Shown here: positions 15,541 through 23,698 of the stretch, piece after piece | How the letters are laid out: every line of letters begins with the position of its first letter | Position numbering within the stretch: the first letter of the stretch is position 1 | Source of the DNA: Candidatus Uhrbacteria bacterium | GTDB taxonomy: Bacteria > Patescibacteriota > Patescibacteriia > 2-12-FULL-60-25 | Reading direction: 5' to 3' | Assembly: GCA_020850575.1 (NCBI GenBank) | Contig: JADZEJ010000002.1 | Location: forward strand, 62,001 to 126,000 | DNA length: 64,000 nucleotides | Notes under the pieces: generated by a model | Told to the model about the DNA's origin: nothing | Databases searched by the model: none | The model's input: only the letters and a program-made list of their open reading frames with translations | Made by a program: the position numbers and the translations under genes

Positions 15541-16122
15541 ATGTACCTTCGATCCTGTATGTTGGTGCTGTTGATGGGTTTTGTCTTCTTGGGCTGCGGA
15601 AATCCGGAGGATGGAAATGGTGACTACAAGTCGCAAACGGTTTGTGATGCGCGCACGATTCAATGTGGCGCAGGTCGCCATTGCGAGATCTCGCCTTCGA
15701 ATGCGCCCATATGCGTTCAGGACGTGATGTATACCGGTACTCATACCTTGGTGGTGACGGCTTCGCAGTCGATGTTGAACGGATGTCCGGCGCTCCAGCT
15801 CATTGGCTGGGATTACAATGGCGCATCGTTTATGAGTGACTTCAATGAGCCACTGGTCGTGACGGGTGTGGACTTTGCTCGTTGGAATGGTTTCGTGAAG
15901 ATCGGAGCCATGTGCGGCGTTGATTACTATAGCGACTCTTGGCCAGCTGGTGGCTCGGCTCAGTCGATCGGTATTGAGTCCGTCCGTTGGGATAACGTCC
16001 CGGGTTGGGAATTTGCTGATGGCGAAGCTCGGCTTTGTCAGGACGGTGATGTTGAGAATGGGGGAGTTAAAGTGTTTGTGCCCCTTCCGGGTGACACGGC
16101 AAATTATGGTCGTTGTCCCTGA
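15541..16122 (+). CDS. Lipoprotein, paralogue of the preceding gene without linkers
   Basis: 193 residues from the ATG at 15541, chosen over the ATG at 15535 because AAAGG lies 8 bases upstream. Signal peptide with lipobox FLGC, then GNPEDGNGD, echoing the GGPEDGN of the upstream gene. One Cys module (CDARTIQCGAGRHC), then a C-terminal domain matching that of the upstream lipoprotein: NGCPAL, a Trp-Gly-rich middle, LCQDGD and a final GRCP. There is no Gly/Ser linker. Base composition is intermediate, much less GC-rich than its paralogue. It has its own promoter and terminator. Confidence 0.85.
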   Translation: MYLRSCMLVLLMGFVFLGCGNPEDGNGDYKSQTVCDARTIQCGAGRHCEISPSNAPICVQDVMYTGTHTLVVTASQSMLNGCPALQLIGWDYNGASFMSDFNEPLVVTGVDFARWNGFVKIGAMCGVDYYSDSWPAGGSAQSIGIESVRWDNVPGWEFADGEARLCQDGDVENGGVKVFVPLPGDTANYGRCP

Positions 16123-16148
16123 AACGCATTGTTGTGCGGTAGACTCAG

Positions 16149-16176
16149 TCTCCTGAAACTCAGGAGGCTTTTTTGT
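16149..16176 (+). terminator. Terminator after the second lipoprotein gene
   Basis: CTCCTGA (16150-16156) and TCAGGAG (16160-16166) form a tight hairpin followed by six T residues. Confidence 0.85.
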
Positions 16177-16186
16177 TTGCGATGGA

Positions 16187-16215
16187 TTGACTGAGCTATA
16201 AATTCGTGGTAACTA
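16187..16215 (+). promoter_or_regulatory. Promoter of the third lipoprotein gene
   Basis: TTGACT 16187-16192, 17-base spacer, TAACTA 16210-16215; leader of about 44 bases ending in the ribosome-binding site AAGGAG. Confidence 0.65.
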
Positions 16216-16265
16216 AAGTTATCGGTCTTTACATCTTCTACTGAAAGAATACAAAGGAGCAAGAT

Positions 16266-17438
16266 ATGACTCATTGTAAAACATTGAGTTCTTTGATTGT
16301 CGTTGTTATGACATGCGCCGCTTGCGTCGGTGGTCCGTCCGGTGGATCTAATGAAACAGCAACAGCCGGATCATCGGGGAATGCGGGGATTGCCGGTAAT
16401 TACGGAAGTACGTATGGTGGAAAGGACGGTTCAGGCGGTTCGTCCGGTGTCGGTCATGTTGGTACTGGTGGAGCTTCCGGTGCCGCTGGAGCATCAGGTT
16501 CGAGCGCCGGTACCGGAGGCTCAGCTGGCGATCTCTGTTTTGGAGTTACCGTTGGAACTTCTTGTTCTCAATGGGGTGCTTGTGCACACTGTGGTAGTCT
16601 TTACTGCCAAAGTGGCACTTGGACGCCAGAATCGATTTCGACTTGTGGTTCTTCTGGAGCGAGCGGCTCAGCTGGATCTTCGGGAGCGGCTGGTTCGAAT
16701 GTTGGTACGGCCGGATCCAATGCTGGTTTTGCCGGCTCGTTGGCGGGAGTTTCTGGAACATCCGGTTCTGCCGGGGTTGCGAGTAGCTCGGGATCGAGCG
16801 GTTCGGTCGGTTCGATGGCAGGTGCTGCAGGGTCTTTGACTGGTGGCAGCGGTGGAATGTCTGGGAGTTTGTGTCCCAAGCAATGTGGCTTTGGTCAAGT
16901 CTGCATTGACCAGTCCGGCATCGCGCTTTGCGTTGATGCCGGTTCTGGTGGTTCGGGAGGTGGTGCAGGTACTTCTGGGGTAGCCGGATCGTCGGGTGCC
17001 GGACCGCTTCGATTGTATACTTTCAGACATACTATGCCTCCGGGTATGTTGGCGGATATTTCGATTTACGATCGAGCAATGGATGCTCAGGGAAATATCC
17101 TTTGGCGTCCACAACCGATTGGTTGGGGGCTGACTGAAGGCGAGCTAAAGTACATCTGGGGCTTTGCTGCCGATAGCTACCCTTCGCCGTGTTCCAAGAC
17201 GGGCGTCAATCAAATCTCTTGTCCTGTGCATTTTCCGGCAGGAGCAATTGTTCAACTTTCCGCTAATATGATGATGCTTCAGGGTCAAAACCCGACCTGG
17301 TCTTGTCCTCTGACGGTCTTTACCGGTGTGACCGATGTTCTCGACGAGAACAACCTCCCCGTGATTCTGACGGTCACTAATCCTGTCGATGATGTGGCAG
17401 GTGGAGGATATTGCGTGTTCCAGTTCGTGGTGCCGTAG
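16266..17438 (+). CDS. Large Gly/Ser/Ala-repeat lipoprotein
   Basis: 390 residues. AAGGAG lies 7-8 bases before the ATG. Signal peptide with Cys in MTCAAC followed by VGGPSGGSNE, again like its neighbours. Long low-complexity stretches of Gly, Ser and Ala (residues ~25-92, ~130-205 and ~228-247) alternate with a Cys-rich segment (CFGVTVGTSCSQWGACAHC) and a CPKQCGFGQVC module. The ~140-residue C-terminal domain is globular, with paired Cys and a hydrophobic end FQFVVP, and differs from that of the two upstream lipoproteins. It suits a cell-surface stalk-plus-head protein, but no ligand can be named. Base composition is intermediate. Confidence 0.85.
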   Translation: MTHCKTLSSLIVVVMTCAACVGGPSGGSNETATAGSSGNAGIAGNYGSTYGGKDGSGGSSGVGHVGTGGASGAAGASGSSAGTGGSAGDLCFGVTVGTSCSQWGACAHCGSLYCQSGTWTPESISTCGSSGASGSAGSSGAAGSNVGTAGSNAGFAGSLAGVSGTSGSAGVASSSGSSGSVGSMAGAAGSLTGGSGGMSGSLCPKQCGFGQVCIDQSGIALCVDAGSGGSGGGAGTSGVAGSSGAGPLRLYTFRHTMPPGMLADISIYDRAMDAQGNILWRPQPIGWGLTEGELKYIWGFAADSYPSPCSKTGVNQISCPVHFPAGAIVQLSANMMMLQGQNPTWSCPLTVFTGVTDVLDENNLPVILTVTNPVDDVAGGGYCVFQFVVP

Positions 17439-17446
17439 CTCTCTCG

Positions 17447-17487
17447 TCCCTCTTACTTACTATCAGCTAAGTGAGGGGGATTTTTTG
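17447..17487 (+). terminator. Terminator closing the lipoprotein island
   Basis: CCCTC-TT-ACTTA pairs with TAAGT-GAGGG (about 17450-17480) and is followed by a T-run just before the holB -10 box. Confidence 0.75.
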
Positions 17488-17499
17488 TTTGATTTAGAG

Positions 17500-17505
17500 T
17501 ACAAT
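17500..17505 (+). promoter_or_regulatory. -10 box giving a leaderless holB
   Basis: TACAAT ends 9 bases before the ATG at 17515, so transcription should begin about 3 bases upstream of the start codon. Confidence 0.5.
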
Positions 17506-17514
17506 CTTTTTTGT

Positions 17515-18462
17515 ATGGAAACTTCTGTATTTAATCAAGTGATTGGTCATCAGGCGATATGTCGCTTATTGATGGCTTCGTTTACAAAACCAGCTTCAGC
17601 ATATCTTTTTTTTGGTCCAAAACATGTTGGTAAGGCGACAGTAGCGGAGGTTTTTATTCGCTCCTTGCTCGGTTTAACTACAGATCAATCGTATCTTTCG
17701 CATCCTGATTTTTTTTGCATGAAACCGCTTGAAGAAAAAACTATTGTGAGTGTTGAACAAGTGCGTGATTTTCGAGAGAGTGCTTATTTGCGCCCGATAA
17801 TTTCGGCTCGAAAAGTATTATTTTTTCCGTTGGCTGATCGTTTGAATGAACAGGGGATGAATGCCTTGTTAAAATTAATGGAAGAGCCTCCTGCGGATGC
17901 TGTTTTTATTCTGATTGCGGAAGATATTTCTCGTATTCCACGAACCGTTCAGAGTCGATCAGTTATGCTCTCATTTGTGAGGGTACCAAATGAATACATT
18001 GTTGAGTCACTGGTGCAACGAGGTGTAGACAATGATGAAGCAAGATTGTATTCATCTAGAGCCAGGGGTTTACCAGGTCTAGCTTTGGCTGAATTGCAGC
18101 ACTTTCCTTTACGTGAAACAGATATTGAATGTCATCAATTTTGCCAGCGCTTTCTTGATGCTAAAAGTGCAGGGCAGCGTTTGGAAGTAGTAGAAGAATT
18201 AAGCAAGTGGTGCGATGCACAAGATGATGCGACTGCATGTTGGAAGGCTTGGTGTATGATTGTTTCACGAACACTTATTCAAGGTCTTGGAAAGAATCAA
18301 GATTCTATTTTACTTAGTTGGGGTGTTTTACAAGCGATGTGTCAAATTGGTTCTTCCGTATCACCTCGTTTAGCTCTTGAAGCCGCAATCACACGCGTGA
18401 ACGGTTCGCCTTCTGTGGTATCTCATCTTCCTTATTCGAGTCCCGTGATATACTCTGAGTAA
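17515..18462 (+). CDS. holB: DNA polymerase III delta-prime subunit
   Basis: 315 residues from the ATG at 17515; the frame is open upstream but would run through the preceding terminator. AAA+ clamp-loader fold: IGHQAICRLLMASF, degenerate Walker A GPKHVGKAT near residue 40, the segment SARKVLFFPLADRLNEQGMNALLKLMEEPP corresponding to Walker B/sensor regions, and an SRS-like motif (QSRSVML). The usual zinc-binding cysteines are absent. It loads the beta clamp with gamma/tau and delta. Confidence 0.88.
   Translation: METSVFNQVIGHQAICRLLMASFTKPASAYLFFGPKHVGKATVAEVFIRSLLGLTTDQSYLSHPDFFCMKPLEEKTIVSVEQVRDFRESAYLRPIISARKVLFFPLADRLNEQGMNALLKLMEEPPADAVFILIAEDISRIPRTVQSRSVMLSFVRVPNEYIVESLVQRGVDNDEARLYSSRARGLPGLALAELQHFPLRETDIECHQFCQRFLDAKSAGQRLEVVEELSKWCDAQDDATACWKAWCMIVSRTLIQGLGKNQDSILLSWGVLQAMCQIGSSVSPRLALEAAITRVNGSPSVVSHLPYSSPVIYSE
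18449..18454 (+). promoter_or_regulatory. Extended -10 box before the BNR lipoprotein gene
   Basis: TGA-TATACT lies in the last codons of holB, 13 bases before the ATG at 18468; predicted leader of about 7 bases. Confidence 0.5.
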
Positions 18463-18467
18463 GTCGT

Positions 18468-19562
18468 ATGATATTTATATCTTCTTCAACATCAAAAATA
18501 TTTTTAGCTGCGCCAATTGTAGCGCTTAGTCTTTTAGGTGCCGGTTGTTTTGGCGGATCTTCAACAGCCAAGGGACCGGATGCAGGTATTTGGAAAACTG
18601 CGGATAGAGGATTAGTATGGGTAAATAAAAAAGCTTTAGTTGCACCAGGACCAAAAATTACTGCGGCTGTAGCAGGATACACTATTTTATCGATGGTTTT
18701 TGATCCACAAGATCACGATACGATCTACGCAGCAACTCGTGAGAATGGTCTGATTTATACGCTAGACGGAGGTAATACTTGGCAGCAACCTGGAACGTTG
18801 AATACTGGTCGGGTAAATGCTGTAGTTGTTGATCCAAAACAAAAATGTACTCTGTATGCTGCAAGCGGAAATAAAATTTACAAAAGCGATAATACTTGTG
18901 GGCGTGATTGGAAACAGATTTTTTTTGATCCAAGAACGGAAAAGTCTTTCACGCAATTGATAATTGATTGGTATAATCCAACGACTTTGTTTGCTGGTTC
19001 TTCAGATGGGGATATTTTTCGTTCGACAGACTCAGGCTTGTCATGGCAGGCAGTCAAACGTGTTGATGGAGTTTCAATTACGAGTATGGTTATGAATCAG
19101 AAAGATTCACGTACTATTTATGCCGGTACAAATGGAGATGGGATTTGGAAAACTGTAGATGGAGGAGAGACTTGGATTCAAATAAAAAAACAATTTGATC
19201 CAGATTATCGAGACGCTCGTAAGGTAACCCAGGTATTAATTGATCCGATTGATGTTGAGACAATTTATACCGTATCAAAATATGGGATTATTAAATCACT
19301 CGATGGTGGTGAAACTTGGAAGGCGTTGACGTTGACCGCTCCTCCGGGAGCGTTAAAAATCAATAGTGTTGCTGTAGATCCAAAAAATAATAAGAACATT
19401 GCGTTTACTGGTGTTTCAACAATTCAATATTCTTCTGATGGCGGTGTGACTTGGAAGCCGGGTAAACTACCTACAACAAAAGCAGGAAATGTTTTAGTTT
19501 TTGATCCTGTAGAAAGTAGCACGATGTATTTAGGAACGGTTCCTCCGCCGGAAAAAAATTAG
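18468..19562 (+). CDS. Lipoprotein with BNR/Ycf48-like beta-propeller
   Basis: 364 residues. Lipoprotein signal with lipobox LGAGC (Cys ~27). The rest consists of repeated beta-propeller blades with Asp-box signatures: STDSGLSWQAV, TVDGGETWIQI, SLDGGETWKAL, SSDGGVTWKPG, each followed by DP..TIYA-type strands. This is the sortilin/Ycf48/WD40-like exo-alpha-sialidase fold seen in assembly factors and carbohydrate-binding proteins; without catalytic Arg/Glu/Tyr signatures a sialidase activity cannot be claimed. It follows holB by 5 bases and has a near-leaderless promoter of its own. Confidence 0.85.
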   Translation: MIFISSSTSKIFLAAPIVALSLLGAGCFGGSSTAKGPDAGIWKTADRGLVWVNKKALVAPGPKITAAVAGYTILSMVFDPQDHDTIYAATRENGLIYTLDGGNTWQQPGTLNTGRVNAVVVDPKQKCTLYAASGNKIYKSDNTCGRDWKQIFFDPRTEKSFTQLIIDWYNPTTLFAGSSDGDIFRSTDSGLSWQAVKRVDGVSITSMVMNQKDSRTIYAGTNGDGIWKTVDGGETWIQIKKQFDPDYRDARKVTQVLIDPIDVETIYTVSKYGIIKSLDGGETWKALTLTAPPGALKINSVAVDPKNNKNIAFTGVSTIQYSSDGGVTWKPGKLPTTKAGNVLVFDPVESSTMYLGTVPPPEKN

Positions 19563-19576
19563 TAGAAAGCACTTTA

Positions 19577-19618
19577 TATCACCTGCATATTACAGGTGAT
19601 AGATTATCTTTTGCTCAG
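19577..19618 (+). terminator. Possible weak terminator
   Basis: TATCACCTG (19577-19585) pairs with CAGGTGATA (19593-19601); the downstream T content is modest. Confidence 0.5.
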
Positions 19619-19679
19619 ATTATGAATTCGTTGACGAAAATGTAAAAAAATGGAACACTAAAATTGATTTTTTGATTTT

Positions 19680-20234
19680 ATGGCTACACTTATTGATTTC
19701 GCTAAACCACAGTTTCAACAAATTGTTGAACATTTTGAGAAAGAATTAAAAGGAATACGGACAGGGCGTGCTTCATCGGCTACTGTTGAGGATATTAAAG
19801 TAGAAGCGTATGGTTCATTGATGGAATTAAAAGGACTGGCTTCGATTTCGATTCCTGACGCTAAGACAATCCAGATTGAACCTTGGGATAAAAATGTGGT
19901 TAAAGATATTGAAAAGGGATTGATTAATGCTAATCTTGGCATGTCACCAAATGTCGTAGGAACGATTATTCGTTTGGTTATGCCTCCAATGACAGAGCAG
20001 AATCGTAAAGAGATGGTTAAAGTAGTGAACCAAAAAGGCGAACAAGCGCGTATTGGTATACGAAACGTGCGTGAAGAAGTTCGAGATGCAATTTCGAAGC
20101 AAGAGGAAGATAAGTTGATAACGGAAGATGAAAAATTTCGATTATTTGAACAATTGGAAACTGTCGTGAAAGGAATAAATCAACAAATTGAAGTTATTGT
20201 TAAAGATAAAGAAGAAGAAGTCATGACAATTTAA
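19680..20234 (+). CDS. frr: Ribosome recycling factor
   Basis: 184 residues, normal length. Conserved LKGIRTGRASSATVEDIKVEAYG, then ASISIPDAKTIQIEPWDK and the C-terminal three-helix-bundle segment KVVNQKGEQARIGIRNVREEVRD. Splits post-termination ribosomes with EF-G. Followed after 13 bases by glyQS in the same direction. Confidence 0.97.
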   Translation: MATLIDFAKPQFQQIVEHFEKELKGIRTGRASSATVEDIKVEAYGSLMELKGLASISIPDAKTIQIEPWDKNVVKDIEKGLINANLGMSPNVVGTIIRLVMPPMTEQNRKEMVKVVNQKGEQARIGIRNVREEVRDAISKQEEDKLITEDEKFRLFEQLETVVKGINQQIEVIVKDKEEEVMTI

Positions 20235-20247
20235 GTTGACGAGATGT

Positions 20248-21648
20248 ATGTCTATTTCTCATGAAAAAAAGATGGATCTTTTAGTGTCACTCTGTAAACG
20301 ACGCGGTTTTGTTTATCCTGATTCTGAGATTTATGGCGGTTTTGCAAATGCGTGGGACTTTGGTCCATACGGTATAGAACTTAAAAATAATATTCGTGAT
20401 GAATGGTGGATGCGTTTTGTAAAAATGCGTGATGATGTTGTGGGTATCGATACGCCGATCATCCAACATCCAAAAGTTTGGGAAGCTTCAGGTCACTTGC
20501 AAAATTTTTCCGATCCATTAGTTGAATGTAAAAAATGTCATCGTCGTTTTCGAGCTGATCATTTACTTGAAGCGAAACAAGCTGAGCCTGGTTATGATAA
20601 AGAAAAACCGATCCAACTTTCGGATATACGTTGTCCAAATTGTGCTGGTGAGTTTACAGATGTCATGAATTTTAATTTGATGCTGAAAACTTTTATTGGC
20701 GTTAAAGAAGATTCGGCATCTGTGGCATATCTTCGTCCAGAAACTGCCGCGGGAATGTTTACGACTTGGATGAATGTACGCGATACGATGCGTAAAAAAC
20801 CGCCATTTGGAATAGCGCAGGTTGGTAGGGTGTTCCGTAATGAAATTACTCCCGGAAATTTTATTTTTCGTTTGCGCGAATTTGAACAGATGGAAATTGA
20901 ATATTTCGTGCACCCGGATGATGCTCCTCGAGCCTTTGAAATGTGGTTAGAGGAATACAAGTCATGGTGTACTGATGTTTTAAAATTAAAGTCAGATAAT
21001 GTGGTTTATCATGAAATCGATGAAGTTGACCGCGCATTTTATTCAAAAAGATCGATTGATCCGGAGTATCGTTTTCCTTTTGGCTTGAAAGAACTTGGTG
21101 GTTTGGCAAATCGTACGGATTGGGATTTATCACGCCAACAAGAATTGTCCGGTGAAGACTTGAGTTGGTTTGATGCAGATTCCGGTACACGTTATACGCC
21201 ATTTGTCATTGAGCCGACTTGGGGACTTACTCGCAGTGTTTTAGCAGTATTGTCCGAACATCTTGATATTGATGAAGCGGATACAGCTGAAACAGGGGAA
21301 AAAGAGCCACGAATGGTTTTACGTTTTCCTCCTCGTTTGTCTCCAATTAAGGCTGCGATTTTTCCGTTAACGAAAAAAGAGGGCATGCCTGAACTTGCAA
21401 AAAAACTGGCTGCTGATTTACGTGTGCAAGGAATTACGGTTGAATATGATGAAAGTGGTTCAATCGGAAAGCGTTATCGCCGTCAGGACGAAATTGGTAC
21501 TCCTTGGTGCTTTACGATTGATGGCGAAACGATGACTTCCGGCACCGTGACTGTTCGTTATCGAGACAGTATGTCGCAAGAACGACTGCCTTTAGCTGAT
21601 GTTGTTCATTTTGTTCAAAATCATATTCAACGAAATAGCGTTTTATAA
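20248..21648 (+). CDS. glyQS: Glycyl-tRNA synthetase, homodimeric type
   Basis: About 466 residues from the ATG at 20248; an in-frame TTG at 20236 is less likely. Class II alpha2-type GlyRS: RGFVYPDSEIYGG near the N-terminus, WDFGPYG, a zinc-binding set CKKCHRRF and CPNCAGEF, motif 2 (GRVFRNEITPGNFIFRLREFEQMEIEYF, where EQMEIEYF is diagnostic) and motif 3 (GLTRSVLAVL). The C-terminal anticodon-binding domain starts at RLSPIKAAIFPL. The two-subunit glyQ/glyS form is not used. Confidence 0.96.
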   Translation: MSISHEKKMDLLVSLCKRRGFVYPDSEIYGGFANAWDFGPYGIELKNNIRDEWWMRFVKMRDDVVGIDTPIIQHPKVWEASGHLQNFSDPLVECKKCHRRFRADHLLEAKQAEPGYDKEKPIQLSDIRCPNCAGEFTDVMNFNLMLKTFIGVKEDSASVAYLRPETAAGMFTTWMNVRDTMRKKPPFGIAQVGRVFRNEITPGNFIFRLREFEQMEIEYFVHPDDAPRAFEMWLEEYKSWCTDVLKLKSDNVVYHEIDEVDRAFYSKRSIDPEYRFPFGLKELGGLANRTDWDLSRQQELSGEDLSWFDADSGTRYTPFVIEPTWGLTRSVLAVLSEHLDIDEADTAETGEKEPRMVLRFPPRLSPIKAAIFPLTKKEGMPELAKKLAADLRVQGITVEYDESGSIGKRYRRQDEIGTPWCFTIDGETMTSGTVTVRYRDSMSQERLPLADVVHFVQNHIQRNSVL

Positions 21649-21650
21649 AC

Positions 21651-22928
21651 ATGAAAAATCCACCGATTCATCATCTTTCAAATGGGATGCCAGTGGTCAT
21701 GGTGCCTTTAACTGGGGCTGAGTCTATGACCTTGCTTGTTTTATGTAAGGTTGGTTCTCGTTACGAAACGCGTGAATTGAATGGGGCTTCTCATTTTATT
21801 GAGCACTTGATGTTTAAAGGCACAAAGCGTCGTCCGACATCGACAGATATTTCACGTCTTTTGGATCGTTACGGTGCAGCATACAATGCTTATACGGATA
21901 AAGATGTGACTGGTTATTACATTAAAATGGATGCAGCACATACAGAATTAGCTGTTGATTTGTTGTATGACATGCTTTTTTATTCTCATTTTGATAAAAA
22001 AGAAATAGATAAAGAACGAGGAGTGATTATTGAAGAAATCAACATGTATGAGGATAATCCACAGATGCATATTGATGACTTGCTTGAAGCATCTTTGTAT
22101 CCGGATTCAACTTTAGGTTGGGATATTGCAGGACCCCGCGAAAATATCCGAAAAATTACTCGAGAACAATTAGTTGGATACCGTGATGCATATTATATTC
22201 CAGAACGAATGACCGTGGTTTTAGCGGGAAAGATTATTCCTGATGCATTGAAATTAATTACTGATCGTTTTGGAAAAATAAAACGCCCAATAGGAAAAGA
22301 TACGCAATTTACACCTTTTGTGGCTCCTAAACGTTTACCGGATCCACTTGCTTTTCAAGATAAAGCTACTGAACAAGTACAATTTTCGATGGCTTTTCAT
22401 GGTTTTGCAGCGAATGATCCTTTGCTCCCAGCGGCAGGCTTGCTCGGTTCTATTTTGGGTGGTGGCATGTCTTCACGTTTGTTTACTAAGATACGTGAAC
22501 ATCATGGTTTATGTTATTCGATTGGAGCTAGTCATGCCGCACGAGAAGATATCGGCATATTTGGGATTCAAGCTGGCTTAGAAAAAAGAAACGTAGAAAA
22601 AGCCGTCAAAGCTATCATCCATGAATTGAAAAGCATCTTAACAAAAGGTGTGACTGCAGAAGAGCTGCGTCGCGCTAAAGATCAGGTGCGTGGACGATTA
22701 ACTTTGTCATTTGAAGATTCAGCCAGTCAGGCTGAATGGTATGGTCGTCAGTGGCTTTTTAAGAAAAAACTCGAAACACCCGATGTTCGTTTGGCACATT
22801 TTGAGAAAGTGACTCGTACGGATATCGTAAAAGCGGCAAAACGTTTGTTTAGACCAGAGTGTATGGCAGTAGCGGTTATCGGACCCTTAGGTACCAAGCA
22901 GTATGTTCAAAAACTCATGAAATGGTAA
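21651..22928 (+). CDS. M16 family zinc metalloprotease
   Basis: 425 residues, the single-chain bacterial processing-protease size. Inverted zinc motif HFIEH at residues ~45-49 with the distal Glu in DKERGVIIEEINMYEDNP. C-terminal half with GGGMSSRLFTKIREHHGLCYSIGA, the usual Arg/Tyr substrate-binding landmark. It has no signal peptide, so it is probably cytoplasmic, degrading or processing peptides. Tightly spaced between glyQS and tpiA. Confidence 0.94.
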   Translation: MKNPPIHHLSNGMPVVMVPLTGAESMTLLVLCKVGSRYETRELNGASHFIEHLMFKGTKRRPTSTDISRLLDRYGAAYNAYTDKDVTGYYIKMDAAHTELAVDLLYDMLFYSHFDKKEIDKERGVIIEEINMYEDNPQMHIDDLLEASLYPDSTLGWDIAGPRENIRKITREQLVGYRDAYYIPERMTVVLAGKIIPDALKLITDRFGKIKRPIGKDTQFTPFVAPKRLPDPLAFQDKATEQVQFSMAFHGFAANDPLLPAAGLLGSILGGGMSSRLFTKIREHHGLCYSIGASHAAREDIGIFGIQAGLEKRNVEKAVKAIIHELKSILTKGVTAEELRRAKDQVRGRLTLSFEDSASQAEWYGRQWLFKKKLETPDVRLAHFEKVTRTDIVKAAKRLFRPECMAVAVIGPLGTKQYVQKLMKW

Positions 22929-22941
22929 GCTCTCAAAAGGT

Positions 22942-23697
22942 ATGAAAAAAATCATTATTGCTAATTGGAAGATGTATTACGGTCCCATTAAAGCTGGGGC
23001 TTGGATTCGCGCATTTCGTCGTGAACGCTTACCAAAAGATTTGGATATTGCGGTAGCTGTTCCTTTTGTGTCATTAGCTGCGGCTCGTGCTTCTTTAGGT
23101 CGAGCTTCGATACCTATGTTATCTGCACAAGATGTATTTTGGGCTGAAGAAGGTGCTTTTACCGGAGAAATTTCTCCATCAATGTTATCTGAACTAGGTA
23201 CACAATTATCTTTAGTTGGACATAGTGAGCGCCGTCAATATTTAGGTGAAACGGATGAGATGGTTGCAAAAAAAGCTTTGGCTTTACAAAAAGCTGGTAT
23301 TGTTCCGGTTATCTGTATTGGGGAGACGGCTATTCAACGTAAACGTGGTGAGGCGGCAAAAGTTATACGTGCTCAAATACAAGCTGCTATTGCTGATTTA
23401 AAAGCTGATGGTAAAGCTCCTCCTATATTTGCCTATGAACCTGTTTGGGCAATTGGAAGCGGTAAACCTTGTTCACCACAGGATGCGAAAGAAATGCATG
23501 AAACAATTCGTGCTGTTCTAACAAAGAAATACGGTAAAGATGCTGAGCGGTTGCGTATTTTGTATGGCGGATCAGTTGATCAACGTAATGTAAACGATTA
23601 TTTAACGACTACAGGTATTGATGGAGCTTTGGTTGGTGGTGCGGCTCTTGACCCACGTGGATTTGGTTTATTGTGTCGTGCGGCTTTACCGGCCTAA
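22942..23697 (+). CDS. tpiA: Triosephosphate isomerase
   Basis: 251 residues, standard TIM barrel. NWKMY with catalytic Lys near residue 9, GHSERRQ with catalytic His, YEPVWAIGSGK with catalytic Glu, and the phosphate-binding YGGSVDQRN and ALVGGAALDP. Interconverts glyceraldehyde-3-phosphate and dihydroxyacetone phosphate in glycolysis. Confidence 0.98.
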   Translation: MKKIIIANWKMYYGPIKAGAWIRAFRRERLPKDLDIAVAVPFVSLAAARASLGRASIPMLSAQDVFWAEEGAFTGEISPSMLSELGTQLSLVGHSERRQYLGETDEMVAKKALALQKAGIVPVICIGETAIQRKRGEAAKVIRAQIQAAIADLKADGKAPPIFAYEPVWAIGSGKPCSPQDAKEMHETIRAVLTKKYGKDAERLRILYGGSVDQRNVNDYLTTTGIDGALVGGAALDPRGFGLLCRAALPA

Positions 23698-23698
23698 T

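Noticed and set aside
12301-17500. Island interpreted as an integrative element or prophage
   Set aside because: No integrase, transposase, attachment repeats or tRNA boundary were seen; each gene has separate transcription signals.
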